Shown: positions 41,426-52,214 of the stretch, piece after piece
How the letters are laid out: every line of letters starts with the position of its first letter
Numbering within the stretch: the first letter of the stretch is position 1
Assembly: GCF_051020975.1 (NCBI RefSeq)
Contig: NC_135038.1
Coordinates: 7,686,001-7,750,000 of the forward strand
Direction: 5' to 3'
Source: Osmia lignaria lignaria
Lineage: Eukaryota > Arthropoda > Insecta > Hymenoptera > Megachilidae
Length of the DNA stretch: 64,000 bases
Notes under the pieces: generated by a model
Databases searched by the model: none
Told to the model about the DNA's origin: nothing
What the model saw: the letters and a program-made list of their open reading frames with translations, nothing else
Translations under genes and position numbers: made by a program

Positions 41426-43468
41426 ATTTAAAATTTTGAAAAATTCTTATAAATCCTTCAGGAATAAAAGAATATGGAATAAGTTTTTTCCAATACGATG
41501 AAACCGTAGATTTCTCGCACGTCAATCATTTTGAGCCGCAATGAAAGAAGTTGTTCACGAAATCGTCTAGAATATCAAAAATTTCCAAGTTTCTTTGTTT
41601 CCCTCGAAGATTGACAGCCACGTGAACGAACACTACCGACTGTTTCTTCTTTTTACGATTGCATGAAGGAAGAAGTAAAGGATACGGGGCGAGGACAACC
41701 AATACTGTTTTACGAGAAGTGCGCGTATCAAGGTGGATCGTGAATTTTATTGCGGAAACCATTGGGGACAATCGATCGTTTCTTCGTGGAAATCCACGCG
41801 AAACGTCTTTGTGGTACAAAGAGTTTATTTTCCATTGTTCGTCAATGAAATATCACAATGTCGTGTATGAAAATAATATGTAATAAAACTTACCCCAATT
41901 TACACAAGGTTTTTATGAGAAGAATTTCTAAAACGAACGAATTCAGTTTTTGGTTGTCAAGCTCATCTGTCAATTAACAAAGTTTATCTAGAAATGATTT
42001 TTGATTCTGTAATTTGGGAATTTTGCAATTTTATTTTTTTAATAATACTGGATTTAAATTAAAGATTACATTTAATAGTTAAATAAATTTTTAATTTTAC
42101 TTTAAATTCTAGGGAAAAATTAAGGCATCTAGGTGTCCACGTGTTAATTAAAAATTTTAGAATTAATTTCTAATGCACGTAACGATCGTCCCATTAATTT
42201 TGATCGATTGTTATAAGATGAAAATGGGTGAAGATTGATGGAAGTGGAAAGAAAGCTTGTAAGAGTGTTTAAGTAGACAAAGAACGTATTAAAAATCCAA
42301 AAGAAATACCAAGAAGCCAGACGTCGACATAGAGAAACGACGTCCACCGAATTATCCCTCATCTACATTCCTTCATCCCATTAATGAACTTTCTACTACA
42401 GAATAAGTGTTAATATAAAGTGAAGAAATATACATCTGCCCTGAACTGTTATCTCTGAGGTAGGTTTTTAATTACTTGCTGAAAAATAATCTAAATATCC
42501 GTCACTGCTTACAGGTAATATGAGTATTATCCGTATCTTCACACTGTGAGTGTTTTATGAAATTATTTTATTTTCATCTTATTTCTTCCAGGTAATTGTT
42601 TTAATTTGGGTGGAAAATGTTATTATTGCTTTACACATTCTAATTAAAGATCATACAAAATTAATTTATTTTATTGGTGTCATAGTAATGCTATACAAAA
42701 TCATACCTAATTATTAATCAATTATATTTCATTTGTCTTGCTAACCAATTGAAACAATTTTTCTTCAACAAATTTTCTAAAATATTAATTTCATAATTAC
42801 TCCAATCTCTCCCTCTTCACACAGTGTCTTACTTTGAATCACCACGGTAATAAAAAAATCAGTTAAATAGGTGTTGATCTCCCCCTCATTTGCTTACGAC
42901 ACGCAATTAATCACTCTTTTTTTTGCCATCTTTCTCATTACTTGAAGCGTAACTTAAAAAGCGACCGAAAAGTTCGAAAGGTCACCCAATATTCCAATGT
43001 TAATTGCTTGAGAAGAAACAAGGTTGACAGTTCAGGGTCGTGGGAATGAAAGAAGATACCGTAAAACGCATCGAATAAGACGTAGGAATCTGTATAAGTG
43101 TGTATGTATGTGCGCTCGCGTGAGACATGATTTTATAATTAATACTTTGCCAACAGCTTAAATCAGAACCATTGGTGATAAACAATACTTCTGATTATTC
43201 AATACTTTTGATACAATAATTTATCTGTGTTAATATTTATTTACACTAAATGAATAAAATTAAAATTGCAAATATTCATAAATTTTATACATAACACTTT
43301 TTTTCACAGTGATAATATTAAAAATTTCTTACGAAATAGAGTTGCTTGATATATTGGTTGGCAAAGTGTTAATAAAGTAAGGGTAACAGATAAGAGACGA
43401 GTGAAGCTGTGTTACCTTTCCACATCCTCTCAGCATGTATTGTTTTCACACGATTCTCGACGCATTCT

Positions 43469-43498
43469 TGTACATAATGTTTTACTCTTGTAAATAAA
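43469..43498 (+). terminator. candidate distal poly(A) signal with two Pumilio-type motifs
   Basis: TGTACATA (43469-43476) and TGTAAATA (43489-43496) both match the Pumilio recognition consensus TGTANATA. The second overlaps AATAAA at 43493-43498. The cluster is compact and on the sense strand of the upstream dpr gene. Whether dpr transcripts reach here is not shown by the sequence. Confidence 0.35.
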
Positions 43499-45049
43499 TT
43501 ATCCATACGATCCGGACGAGTCGATTGATTCGCCGTCTATCAACAAATTATTTTATTTTATTCCATTTTGGGTAGGTAAAATGTGAAAATACCAGCTTAA
43601 TCTTTTTAACGAAAAAAAGCCTTTATGCACATTTCATGAAATTATAAAAGGGAAGAATTATTCGATATCCATAGAATCTCTACTAGATTGTTGATCTAGA
43701 AAAAAGCCTGAGAAACGACCGCAAAGAAACATTCCATGAAGAGACTATTACCAGCGAAATAATTTACGCGTTTCAAGGCTTTGTTTCTAGATTTCGACTT
43801 TAAAGGCACCTCAGAGGGCCGATTGTGATTCGAAAGTAATGGGAAGTAGAGCGAAGGGGTAGGTCAGCAGGATCGATAGATATGACCTCGATGTGGTTGA
43901 ACTTTTCTTATTTTTCAGGATATTGCAGGATACATGCCCGAATCATTTTCGATTCAAAGTCTTTTCGTTGATGACCACAGATAAAGTTATCAAATAAAGC
44001 AGGCATCATTAAAAATAAAATAATTTTTATATTATAACTATAGAACCCATATTTAAAAAAAATAAACATTCCTTTTAATTAACAGTAATAGGTATTATGG
44101 ATTTTTAAATTAAACAAATATCATTTACAGAATATATATCACAATGATATTTCAATAATTAATTATACACATGACAATCAAATTTCATCTATCAATACAT
44201 AATAATAAGTTTTGATTTGCTAAAATATAGATACCCATTTAGTAACAGGTAATTAATTTTGATTAATTGCAAATAGAAATTATTAAATGATACCCATGGC
44301 GATTAAAGACAATAAATAATTCGACATGAAAAGCACCAGATAGTAAAACAATTTTCAGAATCATCCATAATTTTTGTAGAAGAAAATTTCAAATCATTTA
44401 CTGATATCAGGTGAAAGGTAAAAAGAAAAACAACAATATTTTAATCAATACACATATAACGTAGAAACATTTGAAGTCAACAGCACCTTGCGTGACCCAA
44501 TTCGCAACAAGGCTAGGTGAAAAAAAAAAGAAAAAAGAAAGAGGAAGGGAAAAAATCGTCCAGAGGCATTTCCAGCAGCCGTGGATGCGAAACAGGCTGT
44601 CGAGAGAAGCGTTCCACGCACCGAGCACAAAACCAAACGAAAAAGCTCAACGAGCCGCGACAAGGGGGCGACAGAAGGGTGGAGGAGAAGCCGGCAATGA
44701 AATATTCTCGCGCACAATGAGCCGCCTTAATTATTCCAGCCGCGGTGGGTGCTAATTCAACATTTTCCGCGAGCTCGAAAACGCGAGACACCGCGTGCTG
44801 ATTAACCCAGAAACTCGAGCCCGGTGTATCCTAAATTTTCGACACTGCAACCTATCATTGTTTGCACCCACCCTTTACTTAATTAACGACGTTAATCAGG
44901 CCGCTTCACTTTCTCTTACCCGATCGTTCTTCCCTTCAATTTTCCATTGACAAAATAAAGTGACAATACAACTAATTGCGTTCCTTGATGGCTTGCCAAT
45001 TCAAAGGATTGTAAGTTTTCTATTTGATTTTTTAATCAATCGATATTGC

Positions 45050-45255
45050 CATTTTTGGAATTTTCGAATTTCTGAATATTAGAATTACTCAATTTTCTAA
45101 AATTAGAATTTTCTAATATTATATCTTCCCAATTTTCAAATTATCTAATATCAGAATTTCCTAATATACTTTTCTAATGTTTAATTTTAGAATTTCTCAA
45201 TTTCCCAATTTCTTATTATCAGAATTTCGAATGTCCCAACTTTCTAATACTAGAA
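45050..45255. repeat. cryptic TAGAATTTTCTAA minisatellite
   Basis: About fifteen degenerate repeats of AGAATTTTCTAAT / AGAATTTCTCAAT. The unit is partly self-complementary. Confidence 0.65.
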
Positions 45256-46004
45256 TTTTCCAAAAGACCCAAATGCCAAGCTTCAACTTGAATAAATCTT
45301 AAATAATGGAAACTTGCATACCCGGTTGGCTTTGACATTTTTCAGAAACAGAAAAACACATAGTTCCATATTTTTCAAGAACACACGCGCAGACAAAATA
45401 TCCTATTGCAAAACATAAACGTGCAAAAAATGCGCTAGTTAATGGCCACAATGGAAACGTGTACGTGAATCTTGAGCAAACACAAATACAGCATAACGAG
45501 GGGGTCGTTTGAATAAAGAACGATTTAATTTTTTTGTTGGTACCAACGTGTGACAAACTGTTGGTTGCTTTGCGAACCACGTCCGTCTCGTTTTCTAAGT
45601 GGACTCATGGTCGACCGGTTGCCGGACCTACGGTGAAAAAGTAAGAAAAACACGCGAGCGTGTTTTAAAATTCAACAGCCAACACGACCACCAACGACAA
45701 CAATACATTTGCATGTCAAAGGCAGCACGGATAAACTATGCGGAAGGAGGTCAGAAATCTTCGGCTCGATGCACTGGAATCGTTGGAGAAATATGTATAC
45801 CAAACACGAGGTACCTGGCGACTATACTTTGGTCCAAATGTGTACAAGGCCTTTGCCTTTGCCTTTGCAGAATTGAGTGAAAAATTCGTCTCAGTACACG
45901 GCTATGCTTCACTTGAGATGCTAAAAATAATTTCTTTTTAGAAAATGGTATTCTTTGATCTAATTTAACAATTTCATAGTGAATTCAGGAGTTGTATGTT
46001 TAAT

Positions 46005-46165
46005 GATTAATTTTGGAACATAGGATTTTCATTCAGATTTTCATGACATAAAAATATTACGAAATAGTTCTTGTGATATATTAAATTAAAGCTTGAAATC
46101 TGTAGAAAATTACTGTGAAAATGCACCTTTCATTAGTTTTGTTAATGTAAAATAGTTGACGATTG
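46005..46165 (+). repeat. dispersed repeat family R1, copy 5
   Basis: The plus strand carries TTTTCATGACATAAAAATAT, TTCTTGTGATATATTAAAT, AAAGCTTGAAAT and ATGCACCTTTCATTAG, ending AAAATAGTTGACGATTG. Confidence 0.68.
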
Positions 46166-47113
46166 AATGCAGCAAACGATTAACATGAAAGCAATGATTT
46201 TTGATAGAGTAGGTTGTTATATTTTGAATTTTGCTAACAATCACCATAAGTTAATTTCAAATTTCATATCAGCCAGGCAAATTGCATTAATCATCTAATT
46301 AATCTATAATCCTTTGATCCAAGAAAAAAAAACTTCATTGGAAAACTAGTAGAACCGTCGTGAAACTTTCAAATGGTTCACATATAGGAGCGCATCAAAG
46401 CAAACGATATTTAAGGCCATCCACAAGGTTAGTCTCGTTACGTGCTCGCAAGCATATAAAGGTGCTTAGCTAACCATGCGATTTGCCATTCGAAATCAGT
46501 GGGGAGAAGTGATCGCACAGGTTCAAAACGACCCAGACACTTTGATCGACGAACCGAGACGCACAGTGTTACGCATACCTCTTCTGATGTCTCCCTACTG
46601 GGAATTAGATTATAACGATGCCCGACAACGTTTAATTAAAGAACCAGGATCTCGCTGCGTACCATCATGTTCCCCCCGAACCGACTTGACACGGTTCTCT
46701 AACGCTTCCGTTTCAGGGGATTTTTGGAAAGGGTTGAGGAGAAATTGGTCATATTTTGCAGTTGCAATTTAATGAACTATAGTACTGGTGAGTTGTATTT
46801 GGTAAATTTAATAATAGAAAGAAAATTTTATAATAATTTTATAATAAAATATCTCTAATTACTGATAATATTCAGAATCATTTCCTCATGGTTAATTTTA
46901 CTAAATTAATTGTTTCAATCGACTGTGATGTATCCTCTATAAGTACTTTGTGAATTATCAATATAAATAAATATTTATCTTCAATCCCAATTAAAATTTT
47001 ATGGAACAGATAAAAATGAGATAAGCTTAAATCACGAGTATGGAAAGGAACAGTCGAAAGTTCGATTAATGAAAATAAGAAAAGGAAGAGGTAGAACTGC
47101 GTTCATCGGCACT

Positions 47114-47150
47114 TGCACGATTTTCCCTAAGGGCGAGGAAATCGTGAGCA
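47114..47150. repeat. long imperfect hairpin
   Basis: The arms contain CACGATTT and AAATCGTG, extended by TGC/GCA and CC/GG across two single-base bulges, with a CTAAGGGCGA loop. Confidence 0.5.
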
Positions 47151-49683
47151 GAGGGGAATTGGACTCCTTCCAATTCGCAAAGTGGAACGAACAACGGAAG
47201 TACGCCGTTTATGGAAGTGGAACGTGAAACGAGGATGGAATTGAGTTAATTCGATTTTCGGCCACGATTTTGCGACATCTGCCCGCTACTTCGAACCACG
47301 CAAGTTTCATTTCGTGGTACAAACATTGCGGTATCGGGTTCGTTACATTTTCACTGATGATTTTCCAAAACTGTTTAACTATTTTCTATTCTATACAAGA
47401 ACTAACAATTCCATTCATGCAATTTTCAATTATGATTTCGGTAACCGTTTAAAACTATTAATTCATAAATAAATCCATACTGAATCATTATGATACATAG
47501 TTTATAAATTCGTATAATTAATTAGAGGAATATTGCTTAATATTCTTGATAAAAAAAAATAAATATAAAATGAGAAGAGTGGAGATTCGTAAATAGAGTC
47601 TCTTTTTTTTTAAATACATTCATTTAATTTTTGATAAAAATATCTGTATGCCAAGAAGAAATTACTTTTTCTTTCATCTTTCAGCCTCACTCAGACCGTA
47701 AAACGAAAAAATATTGTTAGATTTAGAGAATCGATGATAAGATTGCTACCGACCATCGGAACTCTGAAGTGTTGAAACGAACAGGTAAAAAAAAAAAAAA
47801 CGATAGAAAGGTAGAAGATTATCTGACAAAGAGATCGACTAGGTGCTGATCGTGCTCGCAGCCGATCGCCAGAGCCGGTTTCCGGTACATTCGATTTCCT
47901 GCACGCGAGTCGATAGGAAATTGATTCGAACGATGCGCCCTCATCGTCGCTGCATTTCAAAGTTTGGCTGGAAAAACGGGACCAGAGAAGGGAATAACGT
48001 TATCGAAGTCGGACGAACCGGAAATGCTCTCGTTCTTCATATTCTGACACATTTTTATCATCTATTTAACTCTTTGAGTTAATATTCATACGTTACTGCG
48101 ATAAATCAATCACAAATTTTATTAGAATCTTCTATTTCATTAACCGACTTCGAAAAGGAGGAGGTTACTCAATTCGATCAGTATGTATTTTTTTTCTTCG
48201 GTAAGTTTAACTTTTGCCATTTTCCTTTTTGCAGTATTTAATTTTATATCTTAAAAATTTGATTCAATGACTTGATGTGAAATTAAAAATTGTTAACCAA
48301 AAGTACATTTTTAACGCGAAATTAAATGTTGAATTTAAAACAGAAATTAAAATTAAGGTATCTTGAAAATTAATCGCCTAAAAGCATTAATTGGAGAATG
48401 TTGAATAGCACTTTATCATAGGTTTTTCTGCTTCTACACTTAATTTACCTAATTACATTTTAATGTACCTAGCTTCAATGAAAGGTTCAAAGAATTTCTC
48501 TTAAAAATAATGAAACAATAGCAATTTATCTTCTACAATCTGTTTTATTTTTTGTTCAAATGTCTTTTACAATTTTAGCAAATTAATTCTAAATTTGTAA
48601 AATCTCTTTTTTGAAATATAACTCATGAAAGTCACATTAAATGCACCCCGTTGATCGACGAATATCACTTCCAGAAATTGCAGTAATGCGATCACATTAA
48701 TTACCATCATTAAATATTGGCACGATGCAAATTATTTATTAATTGTAAACAGATATATCTTCAATACGATTCGTGATCAATGAGGATAAATTAATGATTT
48801 GCTTTCCACTGTGCGAATGATTGAACAACATTGAGTAATATTCATTTTATTTACATGTACTGTAAACTAAAGTGAAAAAATAAAAATTTAACATTTTTTT
48901 ATGTCAAAATATTAAAAAATATTAATTTTTAAATAGTATAATTTAATCACTGCTGACAAAATCTTGAAAATATTAAATTCTTATACTTTTTAATTATTGC
49001 TAGCCACAATGATGATAAAATATTCCATTATTATTTTATAATTAATTAATTAAATAAGCAGAGCTTCATCATAACTTAAAAAGATCTCATAATTTTTACA
49101 CAATTTTCTGCTCTATAAATGTTTCCCTTATCACCGTGCACCCTTATTTTTTTGCCATTCTTCTCCACCTAATAACTGTACCCCTCATCTACATATCTAT
49201 GACCCACCCTCCTCCCTAGCCGCGATAAAAAGTGATCAGAGGGTAGAAAATTGGCTGCAACTTGAGGGAACTTCATAAACATCGTTTTTACAAGCGTTTG
49301 AACATAATCTTATTCGTAATTCATTTTTATACCAAAACTTATCTTTCTTTAAATTTTTTCGAGAAGAAAGAAGAATCCTAATTTTATGATAGGTTATTAA
49401 CTACTGTATATTATCCAACCATCGCAGAGAAAATTCCATGATGAACAAGTACAGCTTGTTTACCAAGCAATCGGTCAATTAAACCTTCCAAGTATTAATT
49501 GATGTGCAGAGAATGCGAGATAAACAGAGTAAGACAGTTACACCTTAATGAATATTGATCCCCAAAGGTGGCCAATTCTCGATGCTAGAAGAAACTAGAT
49601 CAGAATAGAGAATTTTGGTCCCTAGTGAGTGTAATGGCTCAGGCTCATCGACCACCCTCTAAGTAAGATAAATGAACCCCTAA

Positions 49684-49705
49684 TATCGGTATTCTGATAC
49701 CGATA
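49684..49705. repeat. 9-bp perfect inverted repeat
   Basis: TATCGGTAT and ATACCGATA flank a TCTG loop. Confidence 0.7.
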
Positions 49706-50108
49706 CAAATGGAACGATATAAGTACGGTATACTGTTCAATAGAGAGTCATTTTCGAAACGTAATTACCGTGGATGATTAATTCTTAAAAAAAGAAAGTT
49801 AAGTGAAGGTATTTCAAAAGTTATATCCAATATTCTAAATGGAACTGTTTCCACCACTTGTTCATTTTTTGTCGACACTGTACCTTGACCCTTTTTTACA
49901 TAGAATTACCTATTCTGAAATAAAATTCGAATTTATTTCTCTTTGTAGACATGATTCATACAAATGTTTCTTTAAATGGTCCTCGAAACGATTACATGTA
50001 TTTATGAGTAAGGAAGTTGATATCATCAGCATGAATTGCGAATGATGTCACCTACCTAACATGATTCAGTGACTACAGATGCAACAAGAGTGTAAGTACA
50101 TACTTTTG

Positions 50109-50141
50109 TTTTCAAGGAATCTTGATTTTGTGCCTTGAAAA
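50109..50141. repeat. 9-bp hairpin ahead of promoter-like block
   Basis: TTTTCAAGG (50109-50117) is perfectly complementary to CCTTGAAAA (50133-50141). Confidence 0.6.
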
Positions 50142-50164
50142 CGGACGCCATCTGATCTATAGGT

Positions 50165-50294
50165 ACTAGTATAAAAATGTGAAATGCATGCACTGCGCCA
50201 GTCTAACACATGTTGATGGTAACAGCAGATTACTGCGATATCAACAACTATACTTCGCTATTAGTCAGTCAATGTCTCGAGCTCAGCGACAAAG
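50165..50294 (+). promoter_or_regulatory. TATA/initiator promoter-like block
   Basis: TATAAAAA starts at 50170 and a CCAGTCT initiator-like word has its A at 50200, so the 30-base spacing is ideal for a Pol II core promoter. About 75 bases on there is an ATG (50273) and then a donor-like AAAG/GTATGT at 50294/50295. A T/C-rich tract and ACACTAG at 50340 could close a 46-base mini-intron, which is near the lower limit. The block lies at the left edge of the repeat composite, so it may belong to a mobile element, for example an LTR or a 5' region. No protein family is recognisable in the downstream frames. Confidence 0.4.
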
Positions 50295-50343
50295 GTATGT
50301 CCAGTCTTCTTGGGTGATCCAACCCTTTTTCCAACACTAGATT

Positions 50344-50378
50344 TGGTGGGTTCACCGACAAAAACGGTGAAGCCACCA
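50344..50378 (+). repeat. GC-rich RNA-type stem-loop
   Basis: TGGTGG-G-TTCACCG pairs with CGGTGAA-G-CCACCA, 13 pairs with one G/G mismatch, around a 7-base A-rich loop. It lies in a GC-rich block ending near 50420. Confidence 0.7.
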
Positions 50379-50443
50379 GGGCCACGGGCGCCGGGAGTGG
50401 GGGTTCCAGACGCCCTTAGGCCTCGTTCAGACTATGCAACTAA

Positions 50444-50630
50444 GTTGTACAACTTTCCGTGCAACTGAGGGTCCGAATTTCTGTGTTTCTAGCCGTGTTT
50501 GTACCAGGTATGCCGTCCGAAAAAGAAAATGGTTTTCTCTTGTAGAAAACCATTCGGACGGCATACCTGGTACAGGAACGGTCAGAAACACAGAAATTCG
50601 GACCCCCAGTTGCATGGCCGGTTATACAAC
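50444..50630. mobile_element. 187-bp near-perfect inverted repeat (MITE-like or foldback)
   Basis: The left arm (50444-50538) and right arm (50544-50630) are complementary over almost their whole length, apart from a 7-8 base insertion in the left arm and scattered mismatches. The best core is GGTATGCCGTCCGA with its complement and GTCCGAATTTCTGTGTTTCT with its complement. The loop is only 5 bases (CTTGT). The flanks show CCTCGTTCAGAC on the left, resembling termini of DNA transposons, but I see no clear target-site duplication. It has no coding capacity. Confidence 0.7.
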
Positions 50631-50747
50631 GGTCGCCGTGGGGTTTTAGTCAGTAGGAATCTGACACTCCCCCGCCGCCCTCCCCCAGGGGACGGTGGGG
50701 GGTCTTATGCAAGATTTCCCCACGTTAAAAAAAAAAAAAAAAAAAAA
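50631..50747 (+). mobile_element. retroelement 3' tail with poly(A)
   Basis: The GC-rich sequence GTCGCCGTGGGGTTTTAGTC continues through a short hairpin (GTCAG-TAGGAAT-CTGAC, 50649-50665) and a C/G-rich hairpin, then reaches CCCCACGTT and 21 A residues (50727-50747). The architecture is that of a non-LTR retrotransposon or SINE 3' end. I did not find the body of an element upstream. The family is not identified. Confidence 0.5.
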
Positions 50748-50754
50748 CACTGAT

Positions 50755-50828
50755 CCTTCCCTTACATCCCTACATCCTTTACACCCCTGCATTCCTTACA
50801 TCATTGCATCCTTTATATCCTTGCACTA
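50755..50828 (-). repeat. 17-bp minisatellite, inverted short array
   Basis: Words CCTTACATCCCTACATCC and CCTTTACACCCCTGCATTCC are the reverse complement of the GTAAGGGATGTA array found at 51350-51655, on the other side of the 93-bp satellite. Confidence 0.6.
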
Positions 50829-50850
50829 GATAATAAAGTTTTTGCAAAAT

Positions 50851-51348
50851 TTAGTTCCTTTTTCTGGCACCAGATGGCGCTGCTTCGAGGTGTTATTTTT
50901 AGTTGAAATTTTTGCCGCTAGAGGGCCAAAATTTCGGCAAGCTTTAGTTCCTTTTTCGGAAACCAGATGGCGCTGATTCGAGGTCGAGATTTTAGTTCAC
51001 ATTTTTGCCGCCAGAGGGCCAAAATTTCGGCAGGCTTTAGTTCCTTTTTCGAAAACCAGATGGCGCTGATTCGAGGTCGAGATTTTACTTCACATTTTTG
51101 CCGCCAGAGGGCCAAAATTTCGACAAGCTTTAGTTCCTTTTTCGAAAACCAGATGGCGCTGATTCGAGGTCGAGATTTTAGTTCACATTTTTGCCGCTAG
51201 AGGGCCAAAATTTCGGCAAGCTTTAGTTCCTTTTTCGAAAACCAGATGGCGCTGATTCGAGATCGTGATTTTAGTTCACATTTTTGCCGCTAGAGGGCCA
51301 AAATTTCGGCAAGCTTTAGTTCCTTTTTCGAAAACCAGATGGCGCTGA
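50851..51348. repeat. 93-bp tandem satellite with CTCF-like motif pairs
   Basis: The word TTAGTTCCTTTTTC starts at 50851, 50944, 51037, 51130, 51223 and 51316, a constant period of 93. Five full units and a 33-bp start of a sixth are present. Units two to five are nearly identical; the first is more diverged. Each unit has CCAGATGGCGCTG (starts 50870, 50963, 51056, 51149, 51242, 51335). Full units also have GCCGCYAGAGGGC (starts 50914, 51007, 51100, 51193, 51286). The first resembles the insect CTCF core AGRTGGCGC and the second resembles the general CTCF core CCRSYAGRGGGC. Because 93 is divisible by three, 31-residue periodic frames stay open on both strands; I read those as a by-product. 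Confidence 0.95.
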
Positions 51349-51349
51349 G

Positions 51350-51655
51350 AAATGCAGAAATTGCAGAGATAAAGAATTCAGGAATGTAAGGGATGCAGAC
51401 ATCTAAGGGATGTAAGGCTGTAAGGGATGTAAGGCTGTAAAGGATGTAAGGCTGTAAGGGAGGTAAGGCTGTAAGTGAGGTAAGGCTCTAAGGGATGTAA
51501 GGCTGTAAGGGGGGTAAGGCTGTAAGGGCGGTAAGGCTATAAGGGATGTAAGGCTGTAAAGGATGTAAGGTTGTAAGGTTGCAAGGGATGTAAGGCTGTA
51601 AGGGATGTAAGGCTATAAGAGATGTAAGGCTGTAAGGAATGCAAGGAATGTAACA
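51350..51655 (+). repeat. 17-bp minisatellite, main array
   Basis: About fifteen imperfect copies of GTAAGGCTGTAAGGGAT. Frames on the minus strand that look proline/leucine/tyrosine-rich over this block are translations of the repeat, not genes. Confidence 0.92.
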
Positions 51656-52113
51656 GAAACAGATATGTAAGGGATGGAGGGATATACGAGATATGGGGTT
51701 GAGCCCCGTGAGGTCCTCGAAGACAAACAAAATAAATAAATAACTGGGAGGGATGAGCCGAGGCCCATAAAGAGGGATAAAATAATAAAAGACTTGGGAG
51801 GGTGGTTCCGCATAACCCACAAATAGGGCTAAAATAATAAATATAAAGATAAAATAATAGACGGGGCAAGCAAGAGGAATAAAATCATCATGTTCATTTT
51901 TTCAATGAGTTTATTCAATAAACTAAGAAGATATATACAGCAAATTATATAAACGCAGAAAATAAAATAAGAGTGTATGTATATTTAACAGATAGATCCG
52001 CACTCCTCGGTGGTCGCTATGAGACTGTGGGGTTTCCATCTCGCTCTAGGTCGAATGGTTGACAACGGTGCCGCAGCCAGCTATGTACCTTTACTGAAAT
52101 CACTGTCTGAAGA
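51656..52113. other. repeat-derived spacer within composite
   Basis: It contains two related words, GGGAGGGATGAGCCGAGGCC and GGGAGGGTGGTTCCGCATAA, each followed by A/T-rich GGGATAAAATAATAAA-type tails. That looks like two small degenerate repeat copies ending in simple tails. There is also an AAATAAATAAATAA tract (51729-51742) and a GC-rich stretch near 52010-52090. No gene. Confidence 0.45.
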
Positions 52114-52171
52114 TTTTTTTTTAACGTGGGAAAATCTTGCAGAAGACTCCCCGCCATCCCCTGGGGAAGGG
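52114..52171 (-). mobile_element. second retroelement 3' tail, inverted and truncated
   Basis: T9 followed by AACGTGGG...CCTGGGGAAGGG is the reverse complement of the tail at 50678-50735, about 49 bases with a few differences. It stops abruptly, as 5'-truncated retroelement insertions do. It also gives the composite 50678-52171 apparent terminal inverted repeats. Confidence 0.6.
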
Positions 52172-52214
52172 TAGCAACTTTATATGTTCCTAAAGTGGTC
52201 ATTCCTTTTCTATA

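Larger units (their letters stand above)
39478..43515 (+). other. dpr: probable dpr 3' UTR and flank
   Basis: There is no open frame of note after the stop. Possible poly(A) signals (AATAAA) occur at 39989, 40030, 40553 and 43493, so the true end is uncertain. I favour a long UTR because neural Ig-protein mRNAs in insects often have multi-kb 3' UTRs and because the 43493 signal sits in a UTR-like context. The stretch also holds a CT-rich degenerate tract (40970-41070) and a possible repeat fragment (41135-41425). RNA-seq or 3'-end reads would fix the boundary. Confidence 0.4.
43516..50100. other. intergenic, no gene seen
   Basis: AT-rich DNA with GC-richer islands at 44540-44850, 46380-46760, 47100-47250 and 47840-48020. 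A frame at 46476-46772 (98 codons, starting MRFAIRNQWGEV) lies in one island, but it matches no family I recognise and has no supporting splice sites. The block includes one dispersed-repeat copy (46005), a minisatellite (45050) and two hairpins (47114, 49684). Confidence 0.6.

Noticed and set aside
46476..46772. 98-codon plus-strand frame with a TATAAAG word just upstream
   Set aside because: The TATA-like word is only about 20 bases before the ATG, too close for a 5' UTR, and the peptide resembles nothing I know.
50851..51348. CRISPR array
   Set aside because: The 93-bp units are contiguous and near-identical throughout with no unique spacers, in a eukaryotic genome.
51488..51869. Overlapping 110-codon minus-strand frames
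   Set aside because: Their sequence is translated 17-bp minisatellite (HPLQPYIP repeats) running into repeat-derived spacer.
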